DNA of 64,000 bases from Rhodobacterales bacterium HKCCE4037 (GTDB lineage Bacteria > Pseudomonadota > Alphaproteobacteria > Rhodobacterales > Rhodobacteraceae): the NCBI GenBank assembly GCA_015689645.1, contig WVSM01000009.1:46646-110645 (forward strand), read 5' to 3'. Positions 44,540 to 57,605 of this stretch are shown in pieces (position 1 is the first letter of the stretch; every line of letters begins with the position of its first letter). The notes below the pieces were generated by a model, which was not told the DNA's origin, made no database searches, and worked only from the letters and a program-made list of their open reading frames with translations. The position numbers and the translations under genes are program-made.

Positions 44540-46714
44540 TCAATCATCGCCATGGGTCAGTTCTGGTACGTCCTTCGCCCCGGCCGTTCCACGACCCGAG
44601 AGCGACGGATTCTCCATGAAGAACCGATGGCAGGAAAACGGGTTCTCGAATTGCGTCAGGTCCGGTCGCTCGAACGAGCCATCGGGGCGCAGCACCCAGC
44701 TTTGCGCCACGTCTGCCAGGTTCGCCGCCATGATCTGGCTGACGATCTGCGATTTCACGGTGGCGTTGGTGCATTCCACAAGCGTTTCCACCCGGCGGAC
44801 AAGGTTGCGACCCATCCAGTCGGCGGAGGAGATATAGACCCGCGCCTTTTTCGATGGCAGCCCGTGACCATTGCCGAAACAGACGATCCGCGAGTGTTCG
44901 AGGAAGCGCCCGACGACCGACTTCACCCGGATATTTTCGGACAATCCCTTGATGCCGGGACGCAGGCCGCAAATGCCGCGGATCACGAGGTCGATCTTCA
45001 CGCCCTTCTGGCTTGCCTCGTACAGCGCATCGATGACGTCCGGTTCAACCACGGCATTCATTTTCGCCCAGATCATCGCAGGCCGTCCCGCCTCGGCATG
45101 TTCGGCCTCGGCGCGGATGTTCTCGATCAGGGTCTTCTTCAGCGAGATCGGAGAGATCGACAGGTTCTCGAGGTTCTCCGGTTCCGCATATCCGCCGACG
45201 TAGTTGAACACCTTGGTGGCATCGCGCCCCAGCGCCGGGTCACAGGTGAACAGGCTGAGGTCGGTGTAGATGCGGGCCGTGATCGGATGGTAATTTCCGG
45301 TGCCGTAATGGGTATAGGTGACCAGCTTGTCGCCCTCGCGCCGGACCACGGTGCTGATCTTGGCGTGAGTCTTGTAGTTGATGAACCCGTAGACGACATG
45401 CGCGCCTGAGCGTTCCAGCTTGCGCGACTGTCGAATGTTCGCGGCCTCGTCGAACCGCGCTTTCAACTCGACCAGCGCCGTGACGGATTTGCCGTTCTCG
45501 GCCGCCTCGCACAGCGCCTCCACGATCGGGCTTTCGTTCGATGTGCGGTAGAGCGTCTGCTTGATCGCCACAACGTCCGGGTCCCGTGCCGCCTGCGCAA
45601 GGAAGCGGATCACCATGTCGAAGGTCTCGTAGGGGTGGTGCAGCAGCATGTCCTTCGAACGGATCGCGGCGAACATGTTGCCGTCATGGTCCTGCACCCG
45701 CTCCGGCACACGGGGGGTGAAGCTTCGCCACAGCAGGTCCGGGCGGCTGTCTGTGACCAGTTGCTTGAGCGAGACAAGACCGATCCGGCCTTTCACCTCC
45801 ACAACCTCGTCGCCCGAGACATGCAATTCATCGAGGATTTCGCTGGCCAGTTTCTCGGGCGCCCCTTCGCTGATCTGCAGGCGTACAACCTCGCCGCGCC
45901 GACGCCGTTTGAGCGCGGTCTCGAATTCACGAACAAGGTCTTCGGCTTCTTCCTCAACCTCCAAATCGCTGTCGCGCAGCACGCGGAACAGGCAGGTGCC
46001 AGAGACCTTGTAGCCGGGGAACAACGCGCCGATGTTGAGCAGCAGCAATTCTTCCAGCGGCAGGTATCGCGCCGTGCCCTCCTTGGATTTGAGCGACAGG
46101 AACCGGTCGATCTGGCCCGGGATCGGCAGCAGCGCCTGCAATTGCCGCCCATCCTTCTCCCGCTTCATCTGCAAGGCCAGCGCGATGCCCTCGTTGGGAA
46201 TGAACGGAAACGGATGCGCCGGGTCGATGGCCAGCGGTGAAAGCACGGGGAACACCTGTTCGAGGAAGAAATCCTCAAGCCGCGCGATGTCGTCCTTGGT
46301 CAGATCGTCCCGCGTAACGACGGTGATCCCCTCAGCCTCCAGTTCGGCGCTGAGTTCCGTCCACACTTCCTGCTGGCGCACCATCAATTCACGAGCATCG
46401 GCATTGATGAGCTTGAGCTGCTCAGCCGGCGTGCGCCCGTCCGCGGCAGGCGTCAGGTTGCCCTCCTGCGCCAGTTCACGCAGGCCCGCGACGCGCACGG
46501 TGTAGAATTCATCGAGGTTGCCCGCCGAGATCGACACGAAGCGCACTCGTTCCAGCAGCGGCACACGCGGGTTCGCGGCCTCTTCCAGCACACGCCAGTT
46601 GAAGGCAAGCCACGACATCTCGCGGTTGAAGAACCGCTTGGGTCCCTCGAACTCTTCGGCGGGTAGCTCCAGCGGCTCGGGCAGCGGGGCGTTGAGGAAA
46701 TCTGCAAAACTCAT
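44540..46714 (-). CDS. ppk1: Polyphosphate kinase 1
   Basis: Polymerises ATP gamma-phosphate into polyphosphate. The 724-residue enzyme starts near [18 protein letters not shown] (N domain). The catalytic part shows [20 protein letters not shown] and [13 protein letters not shown], where the His (about 460) is the phosphorylated residue. A C-terminal [17 protein letters not shown] region follows. Its order with ppx is typical of alphaproteobacteria. Confidence 0.97.
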   Translation of the reverse strand: MSFADFLNAPLPEPLELPAEEFEGPKRFFNREMSWLAFNWRVLEEAANPRVPLLERVRFVSISAGNLDEFYTVRVAGLRELAQEGNLTPAADGRTPAEQLKLINADARELMVRQQEVWTELSAELEAEGITVVTRDDLTKDDIARLEDFFLEQVFPVLSPLAIDPAHPFPFIPNEGIALALQMKREKDGRQLQALLPIPGQIDRFLSLKSKEGTARYLPLEELLLLNIGALFPGYKVSGTCLFRVLRDSDLEVEEEAEDLVREFETALKRRRRGEVVRLQISEGAPEKLASEILDELHVSGDEVVEVKGRIGLVSLKQLVTDSRPDLLWRSFTPRVPERVQDHDGNMFAAIRSKDMLLHHPYETFDMVIRFLAQAARDPDVVAIKQTLYRTSNESPIVEALCEAAENGKSVTALVELKARFDEAANIRQSRKLERSGAHVVYGFINYKTHAKISTVVRREGDKLVTYTHYGTGNYHPITARIYTDLSLFTCDPALGRDATKVFNYVGGYAEPENLENLSISPISLKKTLIENIRAEAEHAEAGRPAMIWAKMNAVVEPDVIDALYEASQKGVKIDLVIRGICGLRPGIKGLSENIRVKSVVGRFLEHSRIVCFGNGHGLPSKKARVYISSADWMGRNLVRRVETLVECTNATVKSQIVSQIMAANLADVAQSWVLRPDGSFERPDLTQFENPFSCHRFFMENPSLSGRGTAGAKDVPELTHGDD

Positions 46715-46743
46715 CGGGAACGGGTTACCTCGGGTTTATGGCG

Positions 46744-47421
46744 TCACGATGACGGATCGTCCGGCAGATCCGCAAGGGCGGCCCGTAAATGGGCGCGAGT
46801 GACAGGCTTTTTCTCGCTCAGCGCCAGATCGTCGGCGCGCGAGATCAATTCCGCGACCGCACCAAAATCGCGCGGCATGCGGGCGGTGATCTCGGAAAGG
46901 GTTTTCGGTGTAAGCTCGATGCCGTGGTCGGCGGCCTGTTTGACGAGGACCATCATCAGAAGCTGATCGTCCGGCGGGTCGATGTGGGTAAGGCCCGACT
47001 GCGCCATGCGGCTTGCCAGATCCGGCAGCCTGATGCCCCAGCGACTTGGCGCGTGCCGGGCGGTGAATAGAAGCGGCACTCCCTCGGCGACGGCGGCGTT
47101 GTGCAGGTGGAACAATCGTTCCTCCGCTTCGGGATCGCCCGCGATGTCCTCGCAATCCTCCAGGACCAGCGCAGGCGGCAAGGCGTTCGGATCGACAAGG
47201 TCCCTCGCCCCGACGATCCGAGCGTCACATTGCGCTGCCCAGACATGCGCCAGATGGGTCTTTCCCGCACCGTGCCCGCCGGTGAGAACCATCTTGCCGT
47301 TGGGCCAGTCGCGCCACCGGTCGATGAGGGCCACGGCCGCGGCATTGGCCGGGCCGACAAAAAAGTCGTCACGCCCCATCGCGGGGCGCGGCGGGAGGTC
47401 GAAGGTCAATTGCCGTGGCAT
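46744..47421 (-). CDS. hdaA: DnaA-related regulator (HdaA/Hda-like)
   Basis: 225 residues, only the AAA+ part of DnaA with Walker A GGHGAGKTHLAHVWA near residue 48 and VLEDCEDIAGD as Walker B-like. The DnaA domain IV helix-turn-helix is missing, which fits Hda-type inactivators of DnaA-ATP that bind the sliding clamp. The N-terminus QLTFDLPPRPAM carries a clamp-binding-like QLxFDL motif. The start overlaps the stop of the upstream perM-like gene (TGATG). This is the usual neighbour of ppk in this group. Confidence 0.9.
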   Translation of the reverse strand: MPRQLTFDLPPRPAMGRDDFFVGPANAAAVALIDRWRDWPNGKMVLTGGHGAGKTHLAHVWAAQCDARIVGARDLVDPNALPPALVLEDCEDIAGDPEAEERLFHLHNAAVAEGVPLLFTARHAPSRWGIRLPDLASRMAQSGLTHIDPPDDQLLMMVLVKQAADHGIELTPKTLSEITARMPRDFGAVAELISRADDLALSEKKPVTRAHLRAALADLPDDPSS

Positions 47422-48548
47422 CAGGTCGGGTCGGCGTCGGAGGGCGGAACCTTGCCCTGCACCTCTGCCCGTTCGGCTTCCGCCGAAAGCGCATCCACCC
47501 CCCGGTAGAGCATGCCCTCGCGGTACCGGTCGACGAAATACCGGACCAGAACACCGATGGCGGCGGCCACGGGCACGCCGACCAGCAGGCCGACGAAGCC
47601 GAACAACGCCCCGAACGCCGAAAGCGAGAACAGCAGCCAGACCGGGTGCAGCCCGACCGATGAGCCGACCAGTTTCGGCGTCAGGATATTGCCTTCGACC
47701 ATCTGTCCGATCTGGAAGATCGCGGCGACCACGATGATCATCCACCAATTGTCCGCGCCCCAGAACTGGAACAGGGCGAGGCCCACCGCCAGAACCCCGC
47801 CAACCAGTGCGCCGACATAGGGAATGAAGGTCAGAAGCCCCGCGACAAGGCCCACGACAAGGCCGAATTGCAAACCCGCGATCATCAGCGCGATGGCGTA
47901 GAATGCGCCGAGGATGAGGCAGACGGTGCCCTGCCCGCGAATGAAGCTGGCCAGCGTGTGATCGATACGCGAGGCCAACTCGCGGATCACCGGCGCATGG
48001 TCACGCGGCAGAAGCTCGTCGATCCGGGCGACCATCCGATCCCAGTCGAGCAGCATGTAGAAGGCCACAACCGGCACGACGACGAGGAAGATCAGCACGT
48101 TCAGAACGCTCGCGGCAGAACTCAGCACCGTTTGCAGCAACTCGGCCCCGCGCGACTGGATCGTCTCGCCAAGATTGGCCAGCGACTGGCGCAGCGGCGA
48201 GCCTTCGTCGACCAGCTCGGGGAAGCGCTCGGTCAGGAACCCGCGCAGGTTCTCGAAAATTCCCGGCGCGGCGGCGATCAGATCGTTGGTCTGCTGCACG
48301 AGAAGCGGGATGACGATCAGTCCCGCCAGCACGACGACAAGGATCAGGACCACGAAGATGATGGCCGTCGCCAATGCCCGAGAGGCGCCCAATCGTTCCA
48401 GCCGGTCCGCCACCGGATCGAGGAAATAGGCAATTGCGCCCCCCACCAGGAACGGCACGATCACGTCGCCAAGCACATACAGCACCGCGAGAAAAGCGAT
48501 CGCCGCAACGCCCCAGTAGATCATTTGTTGCCGAACGGGCAAAGCCAT
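47421..48548 (-). CDS. AI-2E/PerM family membrane protein
   Basis: 375 residues with about eight membrane segments. MIYWGVAAIAFLAVLYVLGD opens the protein and GTVCLILGAFYAIALMIAG and TFIPYVGALVGGVLAVGLALF lie in the core, matching the AI-2E transporter/PerM family. I use the ATG at 48548 after a GGAGAGG site instead of an ATG at 48572. Function beyond membrane transport is not proven for the family. It is coupled to hdaA. Confidence 0.9.
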   Translation of the reverse strand: MALPVRQQMIYWGVAAIAFLAVLYVLGDVIVPFLVGGAIAYFLDPVADRLERLGASRALATAIIFVVLILVVVLAGLIVIPLLVQQTNDLIAAAPGIFENLRGFLTERFPELVDEGSPLRQSLANLGETIQSRGAELLQTVLSSAASVLNVLIFLVVVPVVAFYMLLDWDRMVARIDELLPRDHAPVIRELASRIDHTLASFIRGQGTVCLILGAFYAIALMIAGLQFGLVVGLVAGLLTFIPYVGALVGGVLAVGLALFQFWGADNWWMIIVVAAIFQIGQMVEGNILTPKLVGSSVGLHPVWLLFSLSAFGALFGFVGLLVGVPVAAAIGVLVRYFVDRYREGMLYRGVDALSAEAERAEVQGKVPPSDADPT

Positions 48549-48680
48549 GGACGCACCTCTCCGTTTCATCATTTGATGCGTCAGCCGGGCGGTCGGCGCA
48601 AGCGGGAATGGCCGTGGATACCCGCCGATCCCCGCCCTTGCCGCTGAATTCCCGACGTTTCCGCGACGAAGGAAAACGGG

Positions 48681-49442
48681 TCAGAGCGTCTCGTGGAACT
48701 GGATAATGGCCTCCGCCCCACGTTGCGGATGCGTGATCGGCGCCATATGCGACGCGCCGTTGATGAAGTGGCGCGTGGCCTTCGGGATGTCGGAGGCGAG
48801 GCGCGTGTTGATCTCGGCAACGACGGGGTGGGATTTCGCACCCTCTACCACGAGGGTCGGAACCGGCAGCTCCGGCAGACGGCTCAACATGTCGGCGCGG
48901 TCATGCACGAGCGTGGGCTCGGTCGCTTTCGGAATCCAGATGCGGTCCGTGACGTAGGCCTGTTGTGACGGCGGAAGATCATCGAAACTCTCGGAGCCCC
49001 AGATCCCGAGGAAAACGCGCGCGGCCGCTGCGGTGTCACCGCGCTCCATCGCGTCGACATGCGGCGCGAAGGCTGCATCATGCGCGGCCCGCCCTGGCCC
49101 ATCGGCGGCGCAGAACAGAACCGGCTCGAACAACGTCAGGGACCGGACACGCTCCGGGGCGTCCAATGCCAAGCGCAGCGCCACCGTTGCGCCGAAGCTG
49201 TGCCCGATGAGATGCACCGGCCCGTCCGGCAAATGCGCCATCGCAAGCTCCGTGGCCTGATCGTGGAAATCGCCGGTCGGGTCCGCGGCTGGACCTGCCC
49301 CGTGGGCTGGCAGGTCCGGCGCGGTCATCGAAAGGTGCTCGGCCAGGTGCCGCGCCAGACCCGCCCAGGACCCGGCATGGGCCAGCGTGCAATGCAGCAG
49401 AAGCGCGGGCTGATCGCCGTGCCCCCAATGGCGGACGCTCAC
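48681..49442 (-). CDS. Alpha/beta hydrolase
   Basis: 253 residues with the GHSFGATVALRLA elbow (about residue 81) and a His near INGASHMAPITH. The oxyanion turn is LLHCTLAHAGSW rather than HG, so the substrate class is uncertain. The gene overlaps the next isomerase gene by 4 bases (ATGA), so they form an operon and may act on the same aromatic or lipid compound. Confidence 0.85.
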   Translation of the reverse strand: MSVRHWGHGDQPALLLHCTLAHAGSWAGLARHLAEHLSMTAPDLPAHGAGPAADPTGDFHDQATELAMAHLPDGPVHLIGHSFGATVALRLALDAPERVRSLTLFEPVLFCAADGPGRAAHDAAFAPHVDAMERGDTAAAARVFLGIWGSESFDDLPPSQQAYVTDRIWIPKATEPTLVHDRADMLSRLPELPVPTLVVEGAKSHPVVAEINTRLASDIPKATRHFINGASHMAPITHPQRGAEAIIQFHETL

Positions 49443-50038
49443 AACTTGCCCGCAAGATACAGGTCCAGATCCTCGATCCGGTCCTGTCCCCAGAATTTCT
49501 CGGTCCCGTCGACGATGTAGAACGGTGCCCCGAAGGCCCCGGCGCTGACGGCATCCTCAAGATTGCGGGCATATTCCTCGGCCCCGACAAGGAGGCCGCT
49601 GTCGGCGAGGCCCGCATCGAAACCGGCCTCTTCCAGCGCGGAACGGATCACATCGTCCTGCGCAATGTCCTGTTCTTCGGCCCACACGCGACGGGTGATG
49701 GCGTGAACCAACTTGCCGAGGTCGCCGCCACCCGCCTTCGAGGCCGCAATGAACGCATAGGACGATGGCGCGGGGTTGGTCGGAAAATGGGCCGGTTGCA
49801 GGTTGAGTGGCATCCCGGTCTTGGCGGCCTGCCGGCGCAATTCCTGGCTGCGGAGGGCCTTGCGGCTCTCGTGCCGCTCGGCCGGTGCAACACCGCCGGT
49901 GCGGGCGAAAAGCGCGATGATATCCACCGGCTTGTAGCTGATCGTGGCGCCGTGCTTTGCCGCGACCTCCTCCATGCGCGTGCCCGCGAGATAGGTGTAC
50001 GGAGAGATGGTGGAGAAATAGTAGTCGATATGCGGCAT
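49439..50038 (-). CDS. 2-hydroxychromene-2-carboxylate isomerase-like protein (DsbA fold)
   Basis: 199 residues starting MPHIDYYFSTISPYTYLAG, the thioredoxin/DsbA-like N-terminus of HCCA isomerases with Ser in place of the Cys pair. GAPFYIVDGTEKFWGQDRI is the conserved C-terminal cis-Pro region. In naphthalene degradation the enzyme uses glutathione, but here the substrate is open. It is cotranscribed with the alpha/beta hydrolase. Confidence 0.88.
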   Translation of the reverse strand: MPHIDYYFSTISPYTYLAGTRMEEVAAKHGATISYKPVDIIALFARTGGVAPAERHESRKALRSQELRRQAAKTGMPLNLQPAHFPTNPAPSSYAFIAASKAGGGDLGKLVHAITRRVWAEEQDIAQDDVIRSALEEAGFDAGLADSGLLVGAEEYARNLEDAVSAGAFGAPFYIVDGTEKFWGQDRIEDLDLYLAGKL

Positions 50039-50150
50039 GATGCGCCCCCTTTTGGCTTGGCGGATAAGTGGGCCGGGTGGTAGGGGGTGTCAACTGCAAG
50101 GGGCGGGCCACGTGGGGACGGGCCAAGACCCCTCCTGAGGGGACAGATCC

Positions 50151-51179
50151 ATGGCTGCACAAGACCCGAAACTCATTTCCGGCAATTCGAACAAGACCTT
50201 GGCGACGTCCATCAGCAAGCGGATGTCGATGCATCGCGGCATGCAGGTCGGGCTGGTGGATGCGCGCGTCGAACGATTCAACGATGGCGAGATCTTCGTC
50301 GAGGTCTACGAGAACGTCCGTGGCGAGGACATGTTCATCATCCAGTCGACCTCCAAACCCGCGAACGACAACCTGATGGAATTGCTCATCATGGCCGACG
50401 CGCTGCGCCGGTCATCCGCGGCGCGGATCACCGCCGTCATCCCCTATTTCGGCTATGCCCGGCAGGATCGCCGCACGAAGGCGCGCACGCCGATCTCGGC
50501 AAAGATGGTGGCCAACATGATCGTCGCCGGCGGCATCGAACGGGTTCTGACGATGGACCTGCACGCCGCCCAGATCCAGGGCTTCTTCGATATTCCCGTC
50601 GACAACCTCTACGCCTCGCCGATCTTCGCGCTGGACATTCTTCACCAGTTTGCCGGCGACATGTCGGACGTGATGATCGTCTCTCCGGACGTCGGCGGCG
50701 TGGCCCGTGCGCGTGAGCTTGCGACCCGTATCGGCGCACCGCTCTCCATCGTCGACAAGCGACGCGAGAAGGCGGGTGAAGTCTCGGGCATGACCGTGAT
50801 CGGGGACGTGACCGACAAGAAATGCATCATCGTTGACGATATCTGCGACACGGCCGGCACGCTCTGCAAAGCCGCCGAAGTGTTGATGGAGGCGGGCGCG
50901 ACCGAAGTGCATTCCTACATCACCCATGGCGTGATGTCCGGCCCGGCGGTCGAGCGGGTCGAGAAATCGGTGATGAAGTCTCTGGTCCTGACCGACACGA
51001 TCGAAGCCACGGAGCCGGTCGAGAACTGTGCCAACATCCGCGTCGTGCCTACCGCGCCCATGTTCGCCCAGTCGATCCTGAACATCTGGAACGGCACGTC
51101 GGTCTCGTCGCTGTTCGACACGGCCTCGCTCGTACCGATCTACGAAGGCCTGTATCCCAAGGGCATGTGGGGGCGCTGA
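50151..51179 (+). CDS. prs: Ribose-phosphate pyrophosphokinase
   Basis: Makes PRPP for nucleotide, His and Trp pathways. The 342-residue enzyme has YFGYARQDRRTKARTPISAK (ATP site), DLHAAQIQGFFDIPVDNLY and the PRPP-binding IIVDDICDTAGTL. The GAGGGGA ribosome-binding site (50137-50143) is part of a short stem with CCCCT, which could reduce initiation. It stands alone. The 112 bp upstream hold no gene. Confidence 0.97.
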   Translation: MAAQDPKLISGNSNKTLATSISKRMSMHRGMQVGLVDARVERFNDGEIFVEVYENVRGEDMFIIQSTSKPANDNLMELLIMADALRRSSAARITAVIPYFGYARQDRRTKARTPISAKMVANMIVAGGIERVLTMDLHAAQIQGFFDIPVDNLYASPIFALDILHQFAGDMSDVMIVSPDVGGVARARELATRIGAPLSIVDKRREKAGEVSGMTVIGDVTDKKCIIVDDICDTAGTLCKAAEVLMEAGATEVHSYITHGVMSGPAVERVEKSVMKSLVLTDTIEATEPVENCANIRVVPTAPMFAQSILNIWNGTSVSSLFDTASLVPIYEGLYPKGMWGR

Positions 51180-51230
51180 AGGCGCAAGCGACCTTGCCTC
51201 ACGCTCTTGAAGCGGACGCGTCTGCTCCGC

Positions 51231-51584
51231 TCAATCCACGTCCCACGCATCCTCATCGGCCAGTTGGCCGATCGCCATCCAGTCGGCGCGGATGCGGGCG
51301 ACCCGGCTGTCGCCCCATGTGCGGAAGACGAGGTTGAAGCCTTTGCGGGTGATCTTCTCGGCCCGCAGATCGGCGCGTTGGTTGGTATCGCCACCGGTGT
51401 CCCACATCGAAATCGCGACATGAACCAATGGCGGCTCGAGATAGGTCTCGGCAAATTCCACTTTTGTCACGGCCTCGCGCGGGCCATCACCCGCCCACAT
51501 CGGACCGTTGTTCGAAAAGTCCGAGAACAGGACGCTTGAGCCCTGATCGACGGCAATGGAATTGGACGGAAATCGTTTCATCAC
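51231..51584 (-). CDS. H-type lectin domain protein
   Basis: 117 residues covering one H-type lectin-like domain: VEFAETYLEPPLVHVAIS, then ITRKGFNLVFRTWGDSRVARI and the end IRADWMAIG, which is the typical sandwich of this family. The H-type lectin fold binds N-acetylgalactosamine in animals; in bacteria the role is not settled. No signal peptide. Alternative ATG at 51581. Confidence 0.82.
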   Translation of the reverse strand: MMKRFPSNSIAVDQGSSVLFSDFSNNGPMWAGDGPREAVTKVEFAETYLEPPLVHVAISMWDTGGDTNQRADLRAEKITRKGFNLVFRTWGDSRVARIRADWMAIGQLADEDAWDVD

Positions 51585-51675
51585 GCTGCCGGAATTACAC
51601 TTTCGGGGCTTTTAAGCCGAAACAGGCGGCAATGTTGAGAAAAAAGAGTGGCGAAGGGCGGGCCCGGCCCAAATG

Positions 51676-51701
51676 AAAACCCCCGGCGGCGAGCCGGGGG
51701 T
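51676..51701 (-). terminator. Terminator of the atp operon
   Basis: Reading minus, a 9-bp stem (ACCCCCGGC/GCCGGGGGT, 5-nt loop) is followed by TTTTC about 30 bp after the atpC stop. Confidence 0.82.
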
Positions 51702-51728
51702 CATCAATTCCGTTAAGGCACCGGCGGC

Positions 51729-52163
51729 TCAGGGTGCCGGAACCCGGCTGCGCACGGGCAGGTTGATCTCGTCGCCGACAGCGACCAGATCGCCCAGGAA
51801 CTTCGCAACCGCATCCGCTGCGCCGTCGACCGATCCCTTCCGCGCTTCGTCCCGCTTCTTGACGCCTTCGTCGACCAGCTCGTCCATGATCTCCTGCGTG
51901 ACTTCGTCCACAGGCATCGCCCGCTCCGCAAGGATCGTGGCCGAAGGGCCGGCGATATCGGCAAAGCCGCCGGTCACGAAGAAGGATTTCTCACCCTGCG
52001 GGCCCGAAACCTTCAGCACGCCGGGGCGCAGCGTCGTGATCAGGGGCGCATGATCCGACATTGCCGTCAGGTCGCCGTCGGCGCCGGGGATCTGCACCTC
52101 GGTCACTTCCATCGAGGCCAGGCGGCGCTCGGGACTGACGAGATCGAATTGCATGGTTGCCAT
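51729..52163 (-). CDS. atpC: F1-ATPase subunit epsilon
   Basis: 144 residues. An N-terminal beta-barrel (MQFDLVSPERRL, GADGDLTAMSDHAPLITTL) and a C-terminal helix region are as expected for epsilon, which couples gamma rotation and inhibits ATP hydrolysis. The C-terminal part is short with GAADAVAKFLGDLV. It is the last gene of the atp operon, 54 bp after atpD. Confidence 0.95.
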   Translation of the reverse strand: MATMQFDLVSPERRLASMEVTEVQIPGADGDLTAMSDHAPLITTLRPGVLKVSGPQGEKSFFVTGGFADIAGPSATILAERAMPVDEVTQEIMDELVDEGVKKRDEARKGSVDGAADAVAKFLGDLVAVGDEINLPVRSRVPAP

Positions 52164-52217
52164 GATTTGGCTCCGTTCTCTGCAAGACCCGCCCCGGCCA
52201 AACCGGGGCGGTCAGGA

Positions 52218-53642
<1,425 letters not shown>

Positions 53643-53659
53643 CTAAGTCTCCGGTTCCG

Positions 53660-54538
53660 TTAGAGCGCTTCCGCGCCCGAGATAATTTCGATCAGCTCGT
53701 TTGTAATCACGGCCTGACGCGAGCGGTTGAATTCGATGGTCAGCTTGTCGATCATCTCGCCCGCGTTGCGCGTGGCGTTGTCCATCGCGCTCATCCGGGC
53801 ACCCTGCTCGGACGCGCCGTTTTCCAGAAGCGCGGTGAAAATCTGCGTCGCCACACCACGCGGCAGCAGGTCTTCGAGCACCGCTTCTTCCGAGGGCTCG
53901 TAATCGTAAAGCGTTCCGGTGTCGGCCTCGTCTTCCGCATCCTCGAAAGAGGCCGGAATGATCTGTTGCGCCGTTGGCACCTGGCTGATGACCGACTCGA
54001 AGCGGTTGTAGAAGATCGTCGCGACGTCGAATTCACCGGCATCGAAGCGCCCCAGCACATCAGATGCGATCTCGGAGGCGTTGGCATAGCCCACGCGTTT
54101 CACGTCGCTCAGGTCGACATGGCCGATCAGCTTGTCGCCGTGGTCCCGTCTCAGCTGCTCCCGGCCCTTCTTGCCGACGGTCAGGATCTTGACGGTCTTG
54201 CCGGCGCCCAGAAGCTCCTGGATGCGATTGCGTGCCAGGCGCACGATCGACGAGTTGAAGCCGCCGCAAAGGCCGCGCTCAGCGGTCATCACGACCAGCA
54301 GGTGCACGTCATCCTTGCCGGTTCCGGCCAGCAGCTTGGGCGCACCTTCCGAGTCGCCGACGGCCTTAGCCAGACCGCCCATGACGGCATTCATCTTCTC
54401 GGCATAGGGACGCGCAGCCTCCGCCGCATCCTGCGCCCGGCGCAGTTTCGCGGCGGCGACCATCTGCATCGCCTTGGTGATCTTGCGGGTCGACTTGACC
54501 GACTCGATCCGGTTTTTCAGGTCCTTCAGGCTAGGCAT
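53660..54538 (-). CDS. atpG: F1-ATPase subunit gamma
   Basis: Central shaft of the ATP synthase, 292 residues. [35 protein letters not shown] starts the N-terminal helix and the C-terminal [20 protein letters not shown] ends it. [12 protein letters not shown] is the Rossmann-like turn. The order atpA-atpG-atpD is as expected. Confidence 0.98.
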   Translation of the reverse strand: MPSLKDLKNRIESVKSTRKITKAMQMVAAAKLRRAQDAAEAARPYAEKMNAVMGGLAKAVGDSEGAPKLLAGTGKDDVHLLVVMTAERGLCGGFNSSIVRLARNRIQELLGAGKTVKILTVGKKGREQLRRDHGDKLIGHVDLSDVKRVGYANASEIASDVLGRFDAGEFDVATIFYNRFESVISQVPTAQQIIPASFEDAEDEADTGTLYDYEPSEEAVLEDLLPRGVATQIFTALLENGASEQGARMSAMDNATRNAGEMIDKLTIEFNRSRQAVITNELIEIISGAEAL

Positions 54539-54568
54539 ATGCCAATCCCCTTAAGTCTCGTGGTCGGA

Positions 54569-56104
<1,536 letters not shown>

Positions 56105-56105
56105 A

Positions 56106-56666
56106 TTATCCGACCTCTTTCATCGTGTGCTGGAGTGCGTTGAGCTTGGAGCGGATCGAGGTGTCGATCATCTTCGAGCCAACTTTGACAACAAGACCGC
56201 CGATGATGCTCTCGTCGACGGTCGCTTTCAGGTTCACGGATTTGCCGACAGACGCCTTGAGCGTCTTGGCCAGCTTGTCCATCTGGGTCTTGGTGAGTTC
56301 CTTGGCGGAGGTCACTTCCGCCGTCACTTCACCCTTGTGATCCGCGATCTTCTCGCGCAGCGCGGACAGAAGCGCCGGAAGCACGAACAGGCGCCGCTTG
56401 GACGCCATCAGGCGCAGCGTGTTACCGGTGATCTGGTGCAGGCCCATCTTGTCGGCGACGCCACCAATGGCGGCAGCGGTCTCGTCGCGGCCGTAGATCG
56501 GCGAATGGATCAGGTCGCGCAGGTCGGCGCTTTCGGCAAGCGCGGCGTCGAGGGCCTCGATATCGGATTCCAGCGCGGGGAGCGCCTTTTCCTCGGACGC
56601 CAATTCGAACATCGCGGTCGCGTAGCGCGCGGCAATGCCAGTCGAGATCGAAGCTGGTTCGCTCAC
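56106..56666 (-). CDS. atpH: F1-ATPase subunit delta
   Basis: Stator subunit linking F1 to F0, 186 residues. The N-terminal helical domain has [20 protein letters not shown] and the C-terminal domain [19 protein letters not shown], the OSCP signature. The start codon is GTG with AAAGGGG upstream. It is the first gene of the operon; the F0 genes are elsewhere, as in other alphaproteobacteria. Confidence 0.97.
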   Translation of the reverse strand: MSEPASISTGIAARYATAMFELASEEKALPALESDIEALDAALAESADLRDLIHSPIYGRDETAAAIGGVADKMGLHQITGNTLRLMASKRRLFVLPALLSALREKIADHKGEVTAEVTSAKELTKTQMDKLAKTLKASVGKSVNLKATVDESIIGGLVVKVGSKMIDTSIRSKLNALQHTMKEVG

Positions 56667-57083
56667 GAAGACCCCTTTCGTATACGTGATGCCCGGGTAG
56701 GCTGGCAGCGGCGCTGACCCCCGGGCGATCCCTCGTGTGACGGCGCTATGCCATCACTCCCCTGTGAATTCGGCCGGGGTGTAGCAGAGGGTTTACGATG
56801 CTGCAACAGGCACGACACTTCCCTGACGCCGCGGTATACAGCCTTATTTCAAAGGCTTGGACGCCCCTCGCCGCTCTGCGGCGATTTACCCACGAAGAAA
56901 CTGCGGCACATTGGCTCGATTCTTAGCCAAATCCTATGGAATCTTCGCGAAAGCCTGCATTCACCGTACCCGCCGAACCGCGTTTCCAGCGTGGATTGTC
57001 GCGGATTCCGCAAATGAAGACAGATCGGCGCGCCAGCGGGAAGCCGGTATTTCCCACGCATCCTGCGAAAGAGCGCTGTGACC
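56667..57083. other. Intergenic stretch upstream of the atp operon
   Basis: 417 bp. The half near atpH carries the promoter candidate. The rest, from about 56810 to 57083, shows AT-richer blocks and no gene; short open frames there have no recognised product. Confidence 0.6.
56778..56806 (-). promoter_or_regulatory. Putative promoter of the atp operon
   Basis: Reading minus, TTGCAG and TACACC are separated by 17 bp, about 110 bp before atpH. The -10 is imperfect. Confidence 0.4.
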
Positions 57084-57605
57084 TCAGCCCGCGTTCCAAC
57101 GCCGTGCAGCACCCGCAACCCGCGCCCCGAACATTCGTGCCGTTTCGCGGTCGCCCTCCGATACGGGCTCCGTCGCCATCAGCCCCAGCCACGCACCGTC
57201 GCGGTTGATTCCGACGCGCTCCGGCTTCACCGGGGCACCGATCTCGCATTGGCCGACCCAGACCATGCCCATCTGCGCCGCGAAGATCGCCAGCCGCACC
57301 AGCGCGTTCATTTTGTCGCCCGAGGGATGCACCGCCACCGTGAACCCGGCGGCGACCTTGTCCACCCATGCCCCGGTGTCCCAGCGGCTCGCCGCGTCCT
57401 CCAGGAACAGGTCGAACCGCGCCGCGGTCGAGCCCATGTAGGTCGGTGCGCCGAAGATGATCGCCTCTGCCCCGTCCAGCGCCGCCCAATCCGCGCCGCT
57501 CACCTGCTCCACGTCGATCAGCCGGGCACCGGATGCACCTGTGGCCACGGCTTCCGCCAAGGCCCGCGTGATGCCGGTCCCGCTGAAATAGAGGATGCAG
57601 ATCAC
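57084..57605 (-). CDS. Flavodoxin-like protein
   Basis: 173 residues starting [23 protein letters not shown], with the phosphate-binding loop SGTGITR for FMN and [22 protein letters not shown] as the second flavin loop. It resembles the WrbA/NADPH-dependent FMN reductase end of the flavodoxin superfamily. It overlaps the methyltransferase gene by 4 bases (ATGA). The redox partner is unknown. Confidence 0.86.
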   Translation of the reverse strand: MICILYFSGTGITRALAEAVATGASGARLIDVEQVSGADWAALDGAEAIIFGAPTYMGSTAARFDLFLEDAASRWDTGAWVDKVAAGFTVAVHPSGDKMNALVRLAIFAAQMGMVWVGQCEIGAPVKPERVGINRDGAWLGLMATEPVSEGDRETARMFGARVAGAARRWNAG

